DNA of 64,000 nucleotides from Sinomonas atrocyanea (lineage in GTDB: Bacteria > Actinomycetota > Actinomycetes > Actinomycetales > Micrococcaceae), in assembly GCF_001577305.1 (NCBI RefSeq), contig NZ_CP014518.1, positions 4,030,001 through 4,094,000 of the forward strand, in the 5' to 3' direction. A program made the position numbers and the translations under genes. Shown here in pieces: positions 33,809 through 42,908 of this stretch (positions are counted from its first letter, which is position 1; each line of letters begins with the position of its first letter). The notes under the pieces were generated by a model, which saw nothing but the letters and a program-made list of their open reading frames with translations, was not told the origin of the DNA and made no database searches.

Positions 33809-35298
33809 TGGCCACGATCAGCCTTGTCGACGTCTCGCTCCGCGACGGCAACCAGAGCCTCTGGGGCGCCACCGGCATCACCACCCGCATGGTCCGCGGC
33901 GTAGCGCCGCTGCTCGACGCCGTCGGCTACCGGACCCTCGAGCTCGTCTCGAGCACGCTCATGGCCACGGCCGTCCGCTACCACGCCGAGGATCCGTGGG
34001 AGCGGATCCGCACCGCGCGGCAGCTGGCGCCCAACACCCAGCTCGGCTTCCTCACCACAGGCAAGCGGTTCATCACGTTCGGCCGCACGCCGGACGCGGT
34101 GTTCGAGCTCGCCTTCACCCTCCTGGCCCGCAACGGCGTGCGCAAACTGTGGGTCATCGACCCGATGCATGACATGGAGGGCGCCAAGCGCACAGCCGCG
34201 ATGGCCAAGCGTGTGGGCTTCGAGGAGGTCATCGGCGGGGTCTGCTACACGATGAGCCCCGTCCACACTCCGGAGTACTTCGCCGAGAAGGCCGGCGAGC
34301 TCAGCGACAGCCCGGACATCGACGGCGTGTACCTCAAGGACCCCTCCGGGATCCTCACCCCGGACAGCGTCCGCGCGCTGATCCCGGCGCTGCAGGACTC
34401 GCTGGGCGCGACCCCGGAGGGACCCCAGTTGCGCGAGGTCCACTCCCACTCGACCACGGGCCTGTCCCCCATCACGCTCCTGGAGGCCGCGGACCTCGGC
34501 GTTCCGACGCTCCACTGCGCGCTCCCGCCGCTCGCGGACGGTCCCTCGCACCCCAGGGCGCAGCAGCTCGTCGCGAACCTGCGCGCCCGCGGCCACGAGG
34601 TGGACGTGGACGTTGAGGCCATGGACCGGGCGTCGGCGTACCTGACGCGCCAGGCCCGGATCAAGCGCCTCCCCCAGGGTCAGCCGGCCCAGTACGACGA
34701 GGCCTACTACAGGCACACGATCCCGGGCGGCGTGCAGTCGACCACGCGCCGCCAGCTGTCGGAGATCCGCCGCCCCGAGCTGTTCGACGCCGTCATCGAC
34801 GAGTCGCTGCAGGTCCGCGAGGACCTCGGCTGGCCGATCGTCATGACCCCGTTCGCGCAGTACATCGTGGCCCAGGCCGCGCTCAACGTCATCTCCGGCG
34901 AGCGCTACAAGACCATCTCCAACGAGGTCGTGGACCTGCTGCGCGGGGACTTCGGCCCCCTCCCGGGCAAGGTCAACGAGGACCTCCTCGACCGGGCGCT
35001 CGCCACCCCGCGGGGCAGGGAGAAGCCGGACGACGGCGGCGAGGTCACCGTGAAGGGGCTTCGGCAGCAGTTCGGGATCCACCTCAGCGACGAGGAGCTG
35101 CTCCTCCGCGCCGTCATGCCGGGCGAGCAGGTCGACAGGATGGTCGCCGCCACGAAGGGCTCGACGACGGCGACGCTCGCCGGGCTGCTCGCGGCGGCCG
35201 GGAGCGCGGCGTCGGGCACGTCCATCGCCGTCAGCAGCGGCGACACGAAGTTCGCCCTCAGCCGAGCGGGGCACGAGACGAAGGAGGCCACGGCATGA
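33808..35298 (+). CDS. Biotin-dependent carboxyltransferase subunit (5S/PycB-like)
   Basis: A 496-residue carboxyltransferase of the HMGL-like superfamily that includes transcarboxylase 5S, oxaloacetate decarboxylase alpha and pyruvate carboxylase CT domain. LVDVSLRDGNQSLWGATG gives the conserved RDGxQS metal-site motif. A central YLKDPSGILTPDSV and a VHSHSTTG metal-ligand stretch follow, with the active-site Lys region. No CoA-ester type CT domain is present, so the acceptor should be a ketone or keto acid rather than an acyl-CoA. Starts one base before the biotin carboxylase stop ends (TGATG). Confidence 0.9.
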   Translation: MATISLVDVSLRDGNQSLWGATGITTRMVRGVAPLLDAVGYRTLELVSSTLMATAVRYHAEDPWERIRTARQLAPNTQLGFLTTGKRFITFGRTPDAVFELAFTLLARNGVRKLWVIDPMHDMEGAKRTAAMAKRVGFEEVIGGVCYTMSPVHTPEYFAEKAGELSDSPDIDGVYLKDPSGILTPDSVRALIPALQDSLGATPEGPQLREVHSHSTTGLSPITLLEAADLGVPTLHCALPPLADGPSHPRAQQLVANLRARGHEVDVDVEAMDRASAYLTRQARIKRLPQGQPAQYDEAYYRHTIPGGVQSTTRRQLSEIRRPELFDAVIDESLQVREDLGWPIVMTPFAQYIVAQAALNVISGERYKTISNEVVDLLRGDFGPLPGKVNEDLLDRALATPRGREKPDDGGEVTVKGLRQQFGIHLSDEELLLRAVMPGEQVDRMVAATKGSTTATLAGLLAAAGSAASGTSIAVSSGDTKFALSRAGHETKEATA

Positions 35299-36182
35299 TC
35301 GCCGGGAACCTGGCAGCGCTCGAGGGCATCCGCGCGTGGGTGATCGACGTGGACGGCTGCCTCATGCGCACCACGAAGGCCGGCGGGGCAGGCGGCGAGG
35401 CCATGCCCGGCGCCGCAGACCTGGTCGGCTTCCTGCACGGCCGCGGCGACCGCCTGCTCGTGTGCACGAACGCCTCCCAGCAGCCCCCGCGCGTCTACGC
35501 CGAGCACCTGCGCGGCCACGGCATCGACGTCCCGGACGAGGACTTCGTCACCGCCGGCTCGGCGGCCGCGGACTACCTCTCGATCCACCACCCCGGCGCC
35601 CGCGTCCTCGCCGTCGGCGGGGAGGGGATCACCGAGCCGCTCGCCGCGGCCGGCCACCCGCTCGCGGATCCCCACGGCGCGGGCGAGGTGGCCGACGTCG
35701 TGCTCGTGGGCGCGGACGATTCCTACACGGCCGCGCAGCTGAACGCGGCCGCCCTCGCGGTCGACGCCGGCGCGCCCCTGTACACGACCGTGGACGTGCC
35801 GTGGTTCCACGGCGGGATCCGCAAGTCGCTCGTGGTCTCCGGCGCGATCGCGCATGCCATCGGCTGGGCCGCCGGCGTCGCCCCGACCGTCCTGGGCAAG
35901 CCGTCCCCCGCCCTCGGCGAGGCGCTCCTGCACCGGATCGGCGAGGCGGCAGCGGAACCCGGCCAGATCGCCGTCGTCGGCGACGCCCTCGTCGAGACGC
36001 AGCTCGCCCGCAGCATGGGCGCCGCGAGCGTCCTCGTGCTCACCGGCTCGACCACGCCCGGGAAGCTTGCCCAACGCACCGGCGCGGACGTGCCGGACCT
36101 CGCGCTCGCCGGCGTCACAGACCTCCACCAGCTCCTCACCGCTACCCCACCCCTTCCAGCACCCGTCCTTCCAGCGCAGTAA
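35295..36182 (+). CDS. HAD-IIA family phosphatase
   Basis: A 295-residue HAD-type phosphatase of the NagD/4-nitrophenylphosphatase group. The nucleophile motif is WVIDVDGCLM (D18, D20), then LVCTNAS, then TVLGKPSPA, and a GDALVETQLARSMG motif IV region. In this operon a phosphatase that removes a phosphate from a phosphorylated aromatic intermediate makes sense. It overlaps the carboxyltransferase stop as ATGA. Confidence 0.88.
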   Translation: MIAGNLAALEGIRAWVIDVDGCLMRTTKAGGAGGEAMPGAADLVGFLHGRGDRLLVCTNASQQPPRVYAEHLRGHGIDVPDEDFVTAGSAAADYLSIHHPGARVLAVGGEGITEPLAAAGHPLADPHGAGEVADVVLVGADDSYTAAQLNAAALAVDAGAPLYTTVDVPWFHGGIRKSLVVSGAIAHAIGWAAGVAPTVLGKPSPALGEALLHRIGEAAAEPGQIAVVGDALVETQLARSMGAASVLVLTGSTTPGKLAQRTGADVPDLALAGVTDLHQLLTATPPLPAPVLPAQ

Positions 36183-36192
36183 GGAACCCACC

Positions 36193-38082
36193 ATGTCCCT
36201 CGACAACACCCGCCGCTTCCCGTTCTTCTCCGAGGCCCCCGCCCCCGCCGGCGGCGACGGCTGGCAGTCCATGTACCCGTACTACCTCGTTCCCTCCGAG
36301 GAGACGCAGGCCCACGAGGACGCCCAGTTCTGGTTCGCCGACACGATGCACTGGTCCCGCGGCGCCCACCCGTTCGACAGCATCGGCGCGGAGGCCGTGT
36401 ACCTCGGGGTGGGGACGTTCAGCACGCGCATCTTCGCGCTGCCGGTCTCCCTCGGTCTCGACGTGCGCATGTTCAACGGCTACGTCTACATCTCCCCGCT
36501 CGCGGTGACGGACCCGGCGCAGATCCAGGAGCGCGCCGCGGTGTTCCAGGAGCGCGCGGGCTACTACTACGCGAACTGGGACGAGCTGTACGGCCAGTGG
36601 AAGGCCAAGATGGATCAGGCCATCGCCTCGCTCGCGACCGTGACGTTCCCCGCGCTGGCCGAGTACGACCCGAAGGAGGTCGTCTTCGAGGCGAAGGGCC
36701 GCTCCGAGGCCATGGCGGTCATGGAGAACTACCACCGCCTCATCGACGAGTTCTTCGCCATCTGGCAGTACCACTTCGAGTTCCTCAACCTCGGCTACGG
36801 CGGCTACATCACGTTCTTCCAGTTCTGCAAGCAGGCCTTCCCGCTCATCACCGAGCAGCAGATCTCCCGCATGGTCGCCGGCGTGGACGTCCTCGCGTTC
36901 CGGCCCGACGACGAGCTGCGCGCCCTCGCCGCGAAGGCCAACGAGCTGGGCCTCGTGGAGACGCTCGACGCCGGCGGCTCGCCTGAGGAGATCCTCGCCC
37001 GCATCGCGGCCGCTCCCCGCGGGGACGAGTGGATCGCGGCCTTCGACGCCGCGAAGGACCCGTGGTTCAACTACTTCACCGAATACGGCTTCACGCATGA
37101 TCAGGTCACGTGGGCCCAGGACCTCTCCGTCCCGCTGCAGAACATCGCCCGCTACGCCACCAAGATCGCCGCCGGCGAGGACATCTCCCGCCCGATCGAG
37201 CAGCTGCGCGCCGACCGCGACGAGATCGTGGACGAGTACCGCGCCCTCCTCGCCCCGGCCGAGGGCGCGCAGTTCGACGAGCTCCTCGGCCTGGCCCGCA
37301 AGGTCTTCCCGTACATCGAGGAGCACAACATCTATGTGGAGCACTGGGCCCACAACGTCTTCTGGCAGAAGGCGGACGAGCTCGCCCAGTTCCTCGTCTC
37401 AGCCGGCTTCCTCGCCGAGAAGGAGGACTTCTACTACCTCAACCGCTTCGAGGTGGACCAGGTCCTCTTCGACGTGGTCGACTCGTGGGCCATCGGCGTC
37501 GAGGCCCGCGGCAAGCGCCGCTGGGCGAAGGAGATCGAGCGCCGCAAGCCGATCGTCGCCGCGCTCCAGTCCGTCCCGGCCGCGCCCGCCTACGGCATCC
37601 CGCCGGAGCAGGTCACGGACCCGTTCGCGGTCATGAACTACGGCGTCACCACCGAGCGCGTGAACGACTGGCTCGGCGCCTCGGACGAGTCCACGGGCGG
37701 CCTCAGCGGCATCCCCGGTTCGATGGGCGTCGTCGAGGGCCCGGTGCGCGTGCTCCGCTCCGAGAACGACCTCCCGCAGCTGCAGCCCGGCGAGATCCTT
37801 GTCGCCCCCATCACCGCGCCCTCGTGGGCCGCGGCGTTCTCCGTCGCGGCGGGCGTCATCACCGACATCGGCGGCATGATGTGCCACGCCGCGATCGTGT
37901 GCCGCGAGTACGGCCTCCCGGCCGTGGTGGGCACCGGCTTCGCGACGGCGCGGCTCACCACCGGCCAGCGCGTGCGGATCGACGGGCGCAAGGGCACCGT
38001 CGAGCTGCTCGACGCCGGCCCCGCCGAGAGCCAGACCAGCACCGCCGGCGAGTCCACCCCGTCCGACTCCGCCCTCGTCTGA
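36193..38082 (+). CDS. PEP-utilising-enzyme mobile-domain protein (kinase subunit)
   Basis: A 629-residue protein. The C-terminal 100 residues are a PEP-synthase-type swivelling domain with the phospho-histidine His565 in TDIGGMMCHAAIVCREYGLPAVVG. The N-terminal 500 residues are unlike PEP synthase and probably hold the aromatic-substrate pocket. Thauera phenylphosphate synthase and the Rhodococcus/Sphingobium acetovanillone kinases split the mobile and ATP-binding domains between two polypeptides in just this way. The partner is the next gene. AAGGAACC precedes the ATG. Confidence 0.85.
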   Translation: MSLDNTRRFPFFSEAPAPAGGDGWQSMYPYYLVPSEETQAHEDAQFWFADTMHWSRGAHPFDSIGAEAVYLGVGTFSTRIFALPVSLGLDVRMFNGYVYISPLAVTDPAQIQERAAVFQERAGYYYANWDELYGQWKAKMDQAIASLATVTFPALAEYDPKEVVFEAKGRSEAMAVMENYHRLIDEFFAIWQYHFEFLNLGYGGYITFFQFCKQAFPLITEQQISRMVAGVDVLAFRPDDELRALAAKANELGLVETLDAGGSPEEILARIAAAPRGDEWIAAFDAAKDPWFNYFTEYGFTHDQVTWAQDLSVPLQNIARYATKIAAGEDISRPIEQLRADRDEIVDEYRALLAPAEGAQFDELLGLARKVFPYIEEHNIYVEHWAHNVFWQKADELAQFLVSAGFLAEKEDFYYLNRFEVDQVLFDVVDSWAIGVEARGKRRWAKEIERRKPIVAALQSVPAAPAYGIPPEQVTDPFAVMNYGVTTERVNDWLGASDESTGGLSGIPGSMGVVEGPVRVLRSENDLPQLQPGEILVAPITAPSWAAAFSVAAGVITDIGGMMCHAAIVCREYGLPAVVGTGFATARLTTGQRVRIDGRKGTVELLDAGPAESQTSTAGESTPSDSALV

Positions 38083-38107
38083 GCCGACCATCCCAGAGGG
38101 AGACACC

Positions 38108-39202
38108 ATGCTCACGCTGACCTTCACCGACGAGGCCTGCCGCGACGTCCGCGAGACGGGCGGCAAGGCCAAGAGCCTCGCCGACATGACCGCGAACGGG
38201 CTGCCCGTCGCGCCGGGCTTCGCGGTCACGGCCGAGGCCTACCGCCACTTCATCGCCGCCACGGGCCTCGCCGAAACGATCGACCGCCTGCTCGCGGACC
38301 CGCTGGACGCGCACGACCTCGCCGCTCTCGAGCGCACCGGGCAGGCCCTCATGGAAGCCGTCCGCTCCACCCAGGTGCCGCAGGACCTCGCAGACTCGGT
38401 CCGCGCGGCGTACGCCGAACTTTGCGCCACGACTGGGCTCGACGACGTCTCGGTCGCCGTGCGCTCGAGCGCCACCTCGGAGGACTCGGCCGGGGCGTCC
38501 TTCGCCGGCGAGTTCGAGACGTGGGTGGACATCCGGGGGGCCGAGGACGTCCTCGCGCACGTCCTCAAGTGCTACGAGAGCATCTTCGCCCCGCGGGTGC
38601 TCGGCTACGCGATCGAGCAGGAGCTCGACCCGCGCACCATCGAGATGGCCGTGGTGGTGCAGAAGGTGGTCCGGGCCCGCGCCGCCGGCGTCATGTTCAC
38701 GCTCAGCCCCACGAGCGGGGACCGCTCCAAGATCGTGCTCGAGGCCAGCTGGGGCCTGGGCCTGGCCGTCGTGGGCGGGGAGGTCACCCCGGACCGGTTC
38801 CTCGTGGACAAGATCGGCCTCGAGATCGCGGACCGGACCCCCGGGGACAAGCGCATCGAGTACCGGACGGGGGCCGCGCCGTCGCCCGTCGACCCCTCCC
38901 GCTACGCCGAGCTCTGCCTCGACGACGCCGAGGTGACCGCCCTCGCGGCGCTCGGCAAGCGGCTCGAGCGGATCCACGGGTCCGCGCAGGACATCGAGTT
39001 CGCGGTGGACGAGGAGCTGCCCGAGGGGTCCAACCTCGTGCTGCTGCAGTGCCGGCCGGAGACGGTGTGGAGCGGCACCGAGCGCAAGCCCGCGTTCGAC
39101 GCCTCCGCCGGGATGATGTCCTGGATCACCGGGTCCATCTCCGGCGGGACCGCTGCGGCGGCCGGCCACACGCACGATCTCGCGCACAAGCACTCTGCCT
39201 AG
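38108..39202 (+). CDS. PEP/pyruvate-binding-domain protein (kinase ATP-binding subunit)
   Basis: A 364-residue protein equivalent to the N-terminal ATP-grasp part of PEP synthase. Visible are GGKAKSLADMTANGLPVAPGF, AVRSSATSEDSAGASFAGEFET, and the C-terminal QDIEFAVDEELPEGSNLVLLQCRPET. It would bind ATP and phosphorylate His565 of the mobile-domain subunit; the pair then phosphorylates the aromatic hydroxyl. An Ala/Gly/His-rich tail ends the protein. Twenty-six bases follow the preceding stop; GGGAGACACC precedes the ATG. Confidence 0.88.
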   Translation: MLTLTFTDEACRDVRETGGKAKSLADMTANGLPVAPGFAVTAEAYRHFIAATGLAETIDRLLADPLDAHDLAALERTGQALMEAVRSTQVPQDLADSVRAAYAELCATTGLDDVSVAVRSSATSEDSAGASFAGEFETWVDIRGAEDVLAHVLKCYESIFAPRVLGYAIEQELDPRTIEMAVVVQKVVRARAAGVMFTLSPTSGDRSKIVLEASWGLGLAVVGGEVTPDRFLVDKIGLEIADRTPGDKRIEYRTGAAPSPVDPSRYAELCLDDAEVTALAALGKRLERIHGSAQDIEFAVDEELPEGSNLVLLQCRPETVWSGTERKPAFDASAGMMSWITGSISGGTAAAAGHTHDLAHKHSA

Positions 39203-39215
39203 GGGAACCACCATC

Positions 39216-41243
39216 ATGACGACGACGCCCGCCACCACGTCCGCCGACCAGCAGGGCGCGCTCCTGCGCCCCGCCCCCGCCAAGGACGCCTGGCCCGAGA
39301 CCCGCCTGGGCCGCTTCCTCCTCACGGCCGAGAGGGCCACCGGCCGCACGTTCGCCGGCTACGAGGACGCATGGCGCTGGAGCGTGGAGGACCTCGAGGG
39401 GTTCTGGCAGCTCGTGTGGGACGAGTCGCGGATCATCGCGCACACGCCGCCGGAGCGGGTGCTCGGCCGGCGCGAGATGCCCGGCGCGGAGTGGTTCCCC
39501 GGGGCCACGCTCAACTACGCCGAGCACGTGGTGCGGGCCCTGCGCGAGCGGGGAGACGCCGTCGTCATCAAGGCCCGCAGCCAGACGCGGGGCCCGAGCG
39601 AGTGGACCGGCACCCGGCTCATCGAGGAGATCGGGCGGCTCCAGGCGGGCTACCGGCGGCTCGGCCTTGCGGCGGGCGACCGGGTGGCCGGATACCTGCC
39701 GAACACGCCCGAGGCGCTCGCCGCGTACCTCGCGGCGGCCGGAATGGGGCTCGTGTGGGCCGCGGTGCCGCCCGAGATGGGCCCCCGCAGCGCCATCGAC
39801 CGGCTCGGCCAGCTGGACCCGAAGCTGCTCATCGCCGTGGACGGGTACCGGTGGGGCGCGCGCGACATCGGGCGACTCGCCGAGCTCGAGGAGATCCGGG
39901 CCGCGCTGCCGGGGACCGCCGTCGTGCTCCTGCGCTACCTCGAGCCGGCAGGAGGCAACTCAGCAGCACAGCTGCCCGAGGGTGCCGAACCGTACGAGGC
40001 GCTGCGCGCCGAGCCGGGCGAGTTCGAGGCGCTGCCGGTGCCGTTCGCGCACCCGCTGACCGTGCTGTTCTCGTCCGGGACCACGGGGAAGCCGAAGGCG
40101 ATCGTGCACTCGCACGGCGGGATCCTGCTCGAGCATTCCAAGGCGATCCCGCTGCAGTTCGACCTCGGGCGGGAGGACCTCGCATTCTGGTACACCACCA
40201 CGGGGTGGATGGTGTGGACTCTCATGGTCTCCTCGCTGCTGACCGGATGCGGGCTCGTGCTCATGGACGGCGACCCGGGCTGGCCCGCGCTCGAGGGCGA
40301 GTGGTCCCAGTGGGCGGTGGCCGCCGAGACGGGCGCGACGTATCTCGCCTCAGGCTCCGCGTACCTCGCCGCGTGCGCGAAGGGCGGGCTGCGTCCGGGC
40401 GGGACCTGGGACCTGAGCCGGCTGCGGGAGATCAACTGCTCGGGCTCGCCCCTGTCCGCCGAGGCGGCGCAGTGGGTGTACGACGCCGTGTCCCCGACGC
40501 TGCTGCTCGGCCCCACCTCGGGCGGGACGGACGTGTGCACGGCCTTTGTGGGCGGCACCTTCCTCTCCGAGGTGCGCGCCGGCGAGATGGCCACGCGGGC
40601 CCTCGGGGCCGACGTCGACGCCTGGTCGCCCGAAGGCGTGCCGGTGGCGGTGGGCGAGCCGGGCGAGCTCGTGGTCAAGCAGCCCATGCCCTCGATGCCC
40701 GTGGCGTTCTGGGGGCCGGGCGGGGCGCAGCGGTACCGGGACTCGTACTTCCACACCTTCGAGGGGGTGTGGTGCCACGGCGACTGGCTCGTGCACACCG
40801 AGGACGGCGGATGGATGATCACCGGACGCTCCGACGCGACTCTCAACCGGGGCGGTGTACGGCTCGGGACCGCCGAGTTCTACGCGGTCCTGGACCAGGC
40901 ACCCGGCGTGGCCGATTCGATGGTGCTGCACTTCGAGGACGGCAGCGGGATGGGCCGGCTCGTGCTGGCGGTGGTGCCGTCCGATCCGTCAGGGGACGCG
41001 GCTTCGCTCGTGGCGGGGTTGAAGACGCTCATCCGCTCCCAGCTCTCGCCGCGGCACGTGCCGGACGTGATCGCTCCCGTGTCGAGCGTCCCGCGCTCCT
41101 CGATCGGCAAGCGGCTCGAGGTGCCGCTCAAGCGGATCGTCCTGGGGGCTGCGGCGAAGGACGTGGTGGATCCCGGGGTGCTCGTGGATCCCGAGGGGCT
41201 CGAGGCGACGGCCGCGGCGATCCGGGCGGCGCTCGGCGGCTGA
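39216..41243 (+). CDS. Acetoacetyl-CoA-synthetase-like acyl-CoA ligase
   Basis: A 675-residue adenylate-forming ligase of the acetoacetyl-CoA synthetase group. It has the AACS-type N-terminus (WRWSVEDLEGFWQLVWDE, then WFPGATLNYAEHV) and the P-loop FSSGTTGKPKAIVHSHGG around residues 285-302. The DGGWMITGRSDATLNRGGVRLG hinge region and a C-terminal SIGKRLEVPLKRI, carrying the catalytic Lys, complete the family pattern. AACS relatives act on beta-keto acids, which fits activation of the 3-oxo acid made by a ketone carboxylase. GGGGAACCACC precedes the ATG. Confidence 0.88.
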   Translation: MTTTPATTSADQQGALLRPAPAKDAWPETRLGRFLLTAERATGRTFAGYEDAWRWSVEDLEGFWQLVWDESRIIAHTPPERVLGRREMPGAEWFPGATLNYAEHVVRALRERGDAVVIKARSQTRGPSEWTGTRLIEEIGRLQAGYRRLGLAAGDRVAGYLPNTPEALAAYLAAAGMGLVWAAVPPEMGPRSAIDRLGQLDPKLLIAVDGYRWGARDIGRLAELEEIRAALPGTAVVLLRYLEPAGGNSAAQLPEGAEPYEALRAEPGEFEALPVPFAHPLTVLFSSGTTGKPKAIVHSHGGILLEHSKAIPLQFDLGREDLAFWYTTTGWMVWTLMVSSLLTGCGLVLMDGDPGWPALEGEWSQWAVAAETGATYLASGSAYLAACAKGGLRPGGTWDLSRLREINCSGSPLSAEAAQWVYDAVSPTLLLGPTSGGTDVCTAFVGGTFLSEVRAGEMATRALGADVDAWSPEGVPVAVGEPGELVVKQPMPSMPVAFWGPGGAQRYRDSYFHTFEGVWCHGDWLVHTEDGGWMITGRSDATLNRGGVRLGTAEFYAVLDQAPGVADSMVLHFEDGSGMGRLVLAVVPSDPSGDAASLVAGLKTLIRSQLSPRHVPDVIAPVSSVPRSSIGKRLEVPLKRIVLGAAAKDVVDPGVLVDPEGLEATAAAIRAALGG

Positions 41244-41280
41244 CTCCGGGCTCGCGCCGGCTCCCGGGCTACCTCGAAGG

Positions 41281-42063
41281 TCAGCCCTGGGGGCCGGCGG
41301 CCAGCCGGCTCTCGACCTCGGCGGCCGTCCCGCGCAGCGCCTCGACGATGCCAGGCATGGCGGGGCGCTTGAATCGGGAGGCGGGGATCGCCGTCGTGAT
41401 CGCGGCGACCGGCTGGCCGGACGGGTCGTGGATGGCGACACCGAGGCCGACCACGCCGGACTCGGTCTCCTCGAAGTTGGTGCCGAAGCCGGCCCGGCGC
41501 ACCTCGGCCATGGACTTCTTGAGCCGGCCGATCGTGGCGATCGGACTCGTGGGCCAGGGCGGGAGACCATTGCGGTAGATCTCCTCCAAGTCCGGGTTGC
41601 TCAGCTCGGCGAGCATGGCCTTCCCGCCGGCCGAGGCGAAGGCGGGCATCTGGTCGCCGCGGCGGGCGGTGACGCGCAGGACGGCGTCGGCCTCCACGCC
41701 GTCGACGAACAGGATGTTCCCGCCGCGACGCACCATGAGCTGGACCGTCTCCCCCAGATGTTCGGCGAGCTCGTGCAGCGGGCCCTCGGCGGCCCTTCGC
41801 AGCTGGGCGAGCGAGGCGCCGTGGGCGCGGTCGGGGACGAGGGCCGGTCCCACGCGGTAGCGGCGGTCGCCGGTGCGGGCGGCGAAGTTGCGCAGGACGA
41901 AGGTGGCGAGCATGCGGTGGGCCGTCGAGGGAGCGATCCCGAGTGACTCGGCCGTCTCCTTGACCGACAGCGACCCGCGCTCGCGCAGCAGCTCGACCAG
42001 CCGGAGCGTCCGGTCGACCGACTCGATCGGGATGGCCTCTGTGCCGCTGCCCTCGGCCATCAT
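41281..42063 (-). CDS. IclR family regulator of the ketone-carboxylation cluster
   Basis: A 260-residue IclR regulator: winged helix with ESVDRTLRLVELLRERG and PSTAHRMLATFVLRNF (residues about 14-65), effector domain from about 85 with MPAFASAGGKAMLAEL. It ends convergently 37 bases from the CoA ligase gene. Its target is probably the divergent promoter at 31.7-31.9 kb, although the two are 10 kb apart. It may alternatively regulate the following unit, whose promoter lies directly upstream on the opposite strand. Confidence 0.85.
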   Translation of the reverse strand: MMAEGSGTEAIPIESVDRTLRLVELLRERGSLSVKETAESLGIAPSTAHRMLATFVLRNFAARTGDRRYRVGPALVPDRAHGASLAQLRRAAEGPLHELAEHLGETVQLMVRRGGNILFVDGVEADAVLRVTARRGDQMPAFASAGGKAMLAELSNPDLEEIYRNGLPPWPTSPIATIGRLKKSMAEVRRAGFGTNFEETESGVVGLGVAIHDPSGQPVAAITTAIPASRFKRPAMPGIVEALRGTAAEVESRLAAGPQG

Positions 42064-42135
42064 TTCCCCGTTCCGCGCCGCACGGTGCGTCCGCTGGGTT
42101 CATTCTTGCACCGACACGCCGGCCGAAATGTGACC

Positions 42136-42155
42136 TAGACAGACCGGTCTGTCTA
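42136..42155. promoter_or_regulatory. TetR-type operator, 20-bp perfect palindrome
   Basis: TAGACAGACCGGTCTGTCTA is an exact palindrome, followed at once by a -10-like TAATAC. It lies about 80 bases upstream of the leader-containing gene at 42237. The AGACNGNCNGTCT pattern is typical of TetR-family operators, yet no TetR gene is in the window. Confidence 0.75.
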
Positions 42156-42236
42156 CTAATACTGTTCCGAGCACGGGCTACAGAAGCACCGGTACAGCTG
42201 AGAAGGCGCGTCCCAGCGCCGGAAGGGAGCAGGATC

Positions 42237-42902
42237 ATGGGGGAAAATCCGGAACTGCAGCCGCTGTCGGATGAGGAGCTTGCCGCGGAAGGCATTACGG
42301 CGCTGCCGGACAAGGAAGTGGCGTCCATCCTTGATCTCAATGCCGATCTGAATCTGGGGATCCAGGCCGCTGCCCCCATCGACCTCGGAGTGGCCGCGAA
42401 CGCGAATGTGGCAGCGCCCATTGATGCGTCTGCATCGGCCAATGTCCTGTCGGCTGGCTCTACCGCGGCAGGGGTTGCACACCAGGGGGCCCTGATCGAC
42501 CAGGGCATCAACGCTGACGCCACCGCCAATTCGGTGCAGGACAGCAGCGTCGGGCACGCGGCTGGAACGGGCACGACGGACGGGTCGACGGCCCCTGCCC
42601 CTGCACCCACCGGGGGGACGACCGGTGGTGCCACGACGACGACCGATCCGACCGGAGCCAACGGCAGCCTGCTGGACGTGAACGTGAACTTGGATGCCAA
42701 TGCCGGGATCGCTGCGCCGATCAACGGTGCGGCAGCAGCAAACGCGAATGTCGCCGCACCCATCAACGCAGGTGTGGCGGCCAACATCGGGACGGTGGGC
42801 AGCACGGCCGTCGCAGATGCCCAGCAGGAGGCGGTCATCAGCCAGCACGTGGACGGAGCTGCGACAGCGAGCTCTGACCAGCACTCGAACCTGCAGCAGT
42901 AG
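42237..42902 (+). CDS. Two-repeat protein with leader-like N-terminus, putative protease substrate
   Basis: A 221-residue protein I do not assign to a named family. Residues 1-33 are acidic and leader-like (DEELAAEGITALPDKEVASI), without a signal peptide. Residues 34-104 and 147-217 are clear repeats of each other; NANVAAPI occurs in both at 55-62 and 169-176. A Thr/Gly/Pro linker (about 105-146) joins them. There is no Cys, Trp or membrane helix. It is followed six bases later by a PqqD-M50 protease gene, so it may be a substrate of a PqqD-guided system. GGAAGGGAG precedes the ATG. Confidence 0.6.
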   Translation: MGENPELQPLSDEELAAEGITALPDKEVASILDLNADLNLGIQAAAPIDLGVAANANVAAPIDASASANVLSAGSTAAGVAHQGALIDQGINADATANSVQDSSVGHAAGTGTTDGSTAPAPAPTGGTTGGATTTTDPTGANGSLLDVNVNLDANAGIAAPINGAAAANANVAAPINAGVAANIGTVGSTAVADAQQEAVISQHVDGAATASSDQHSNLQQ

Positions 42903-42908
42903 GCTCCG

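Noticed and set aside
31887..35298. Housekeeping acetyl-CoA or pyruvate carboxylase
   Set aside because: The carboxyltransferase lacks the acyl-CoA type domains, and the row is fused in operon with a phosphatase, a split aromatic-type kinase and an AACS-like ligase, which fits catabolic carboxylation.
36142..37353. Long minus-strand open frame of 403 codons
   Set aside because: It is the antisense shadow of the kinase subunit gene; the residue composition is Arg/Val/Glu-rich without motifs, and there is no ribosome site.
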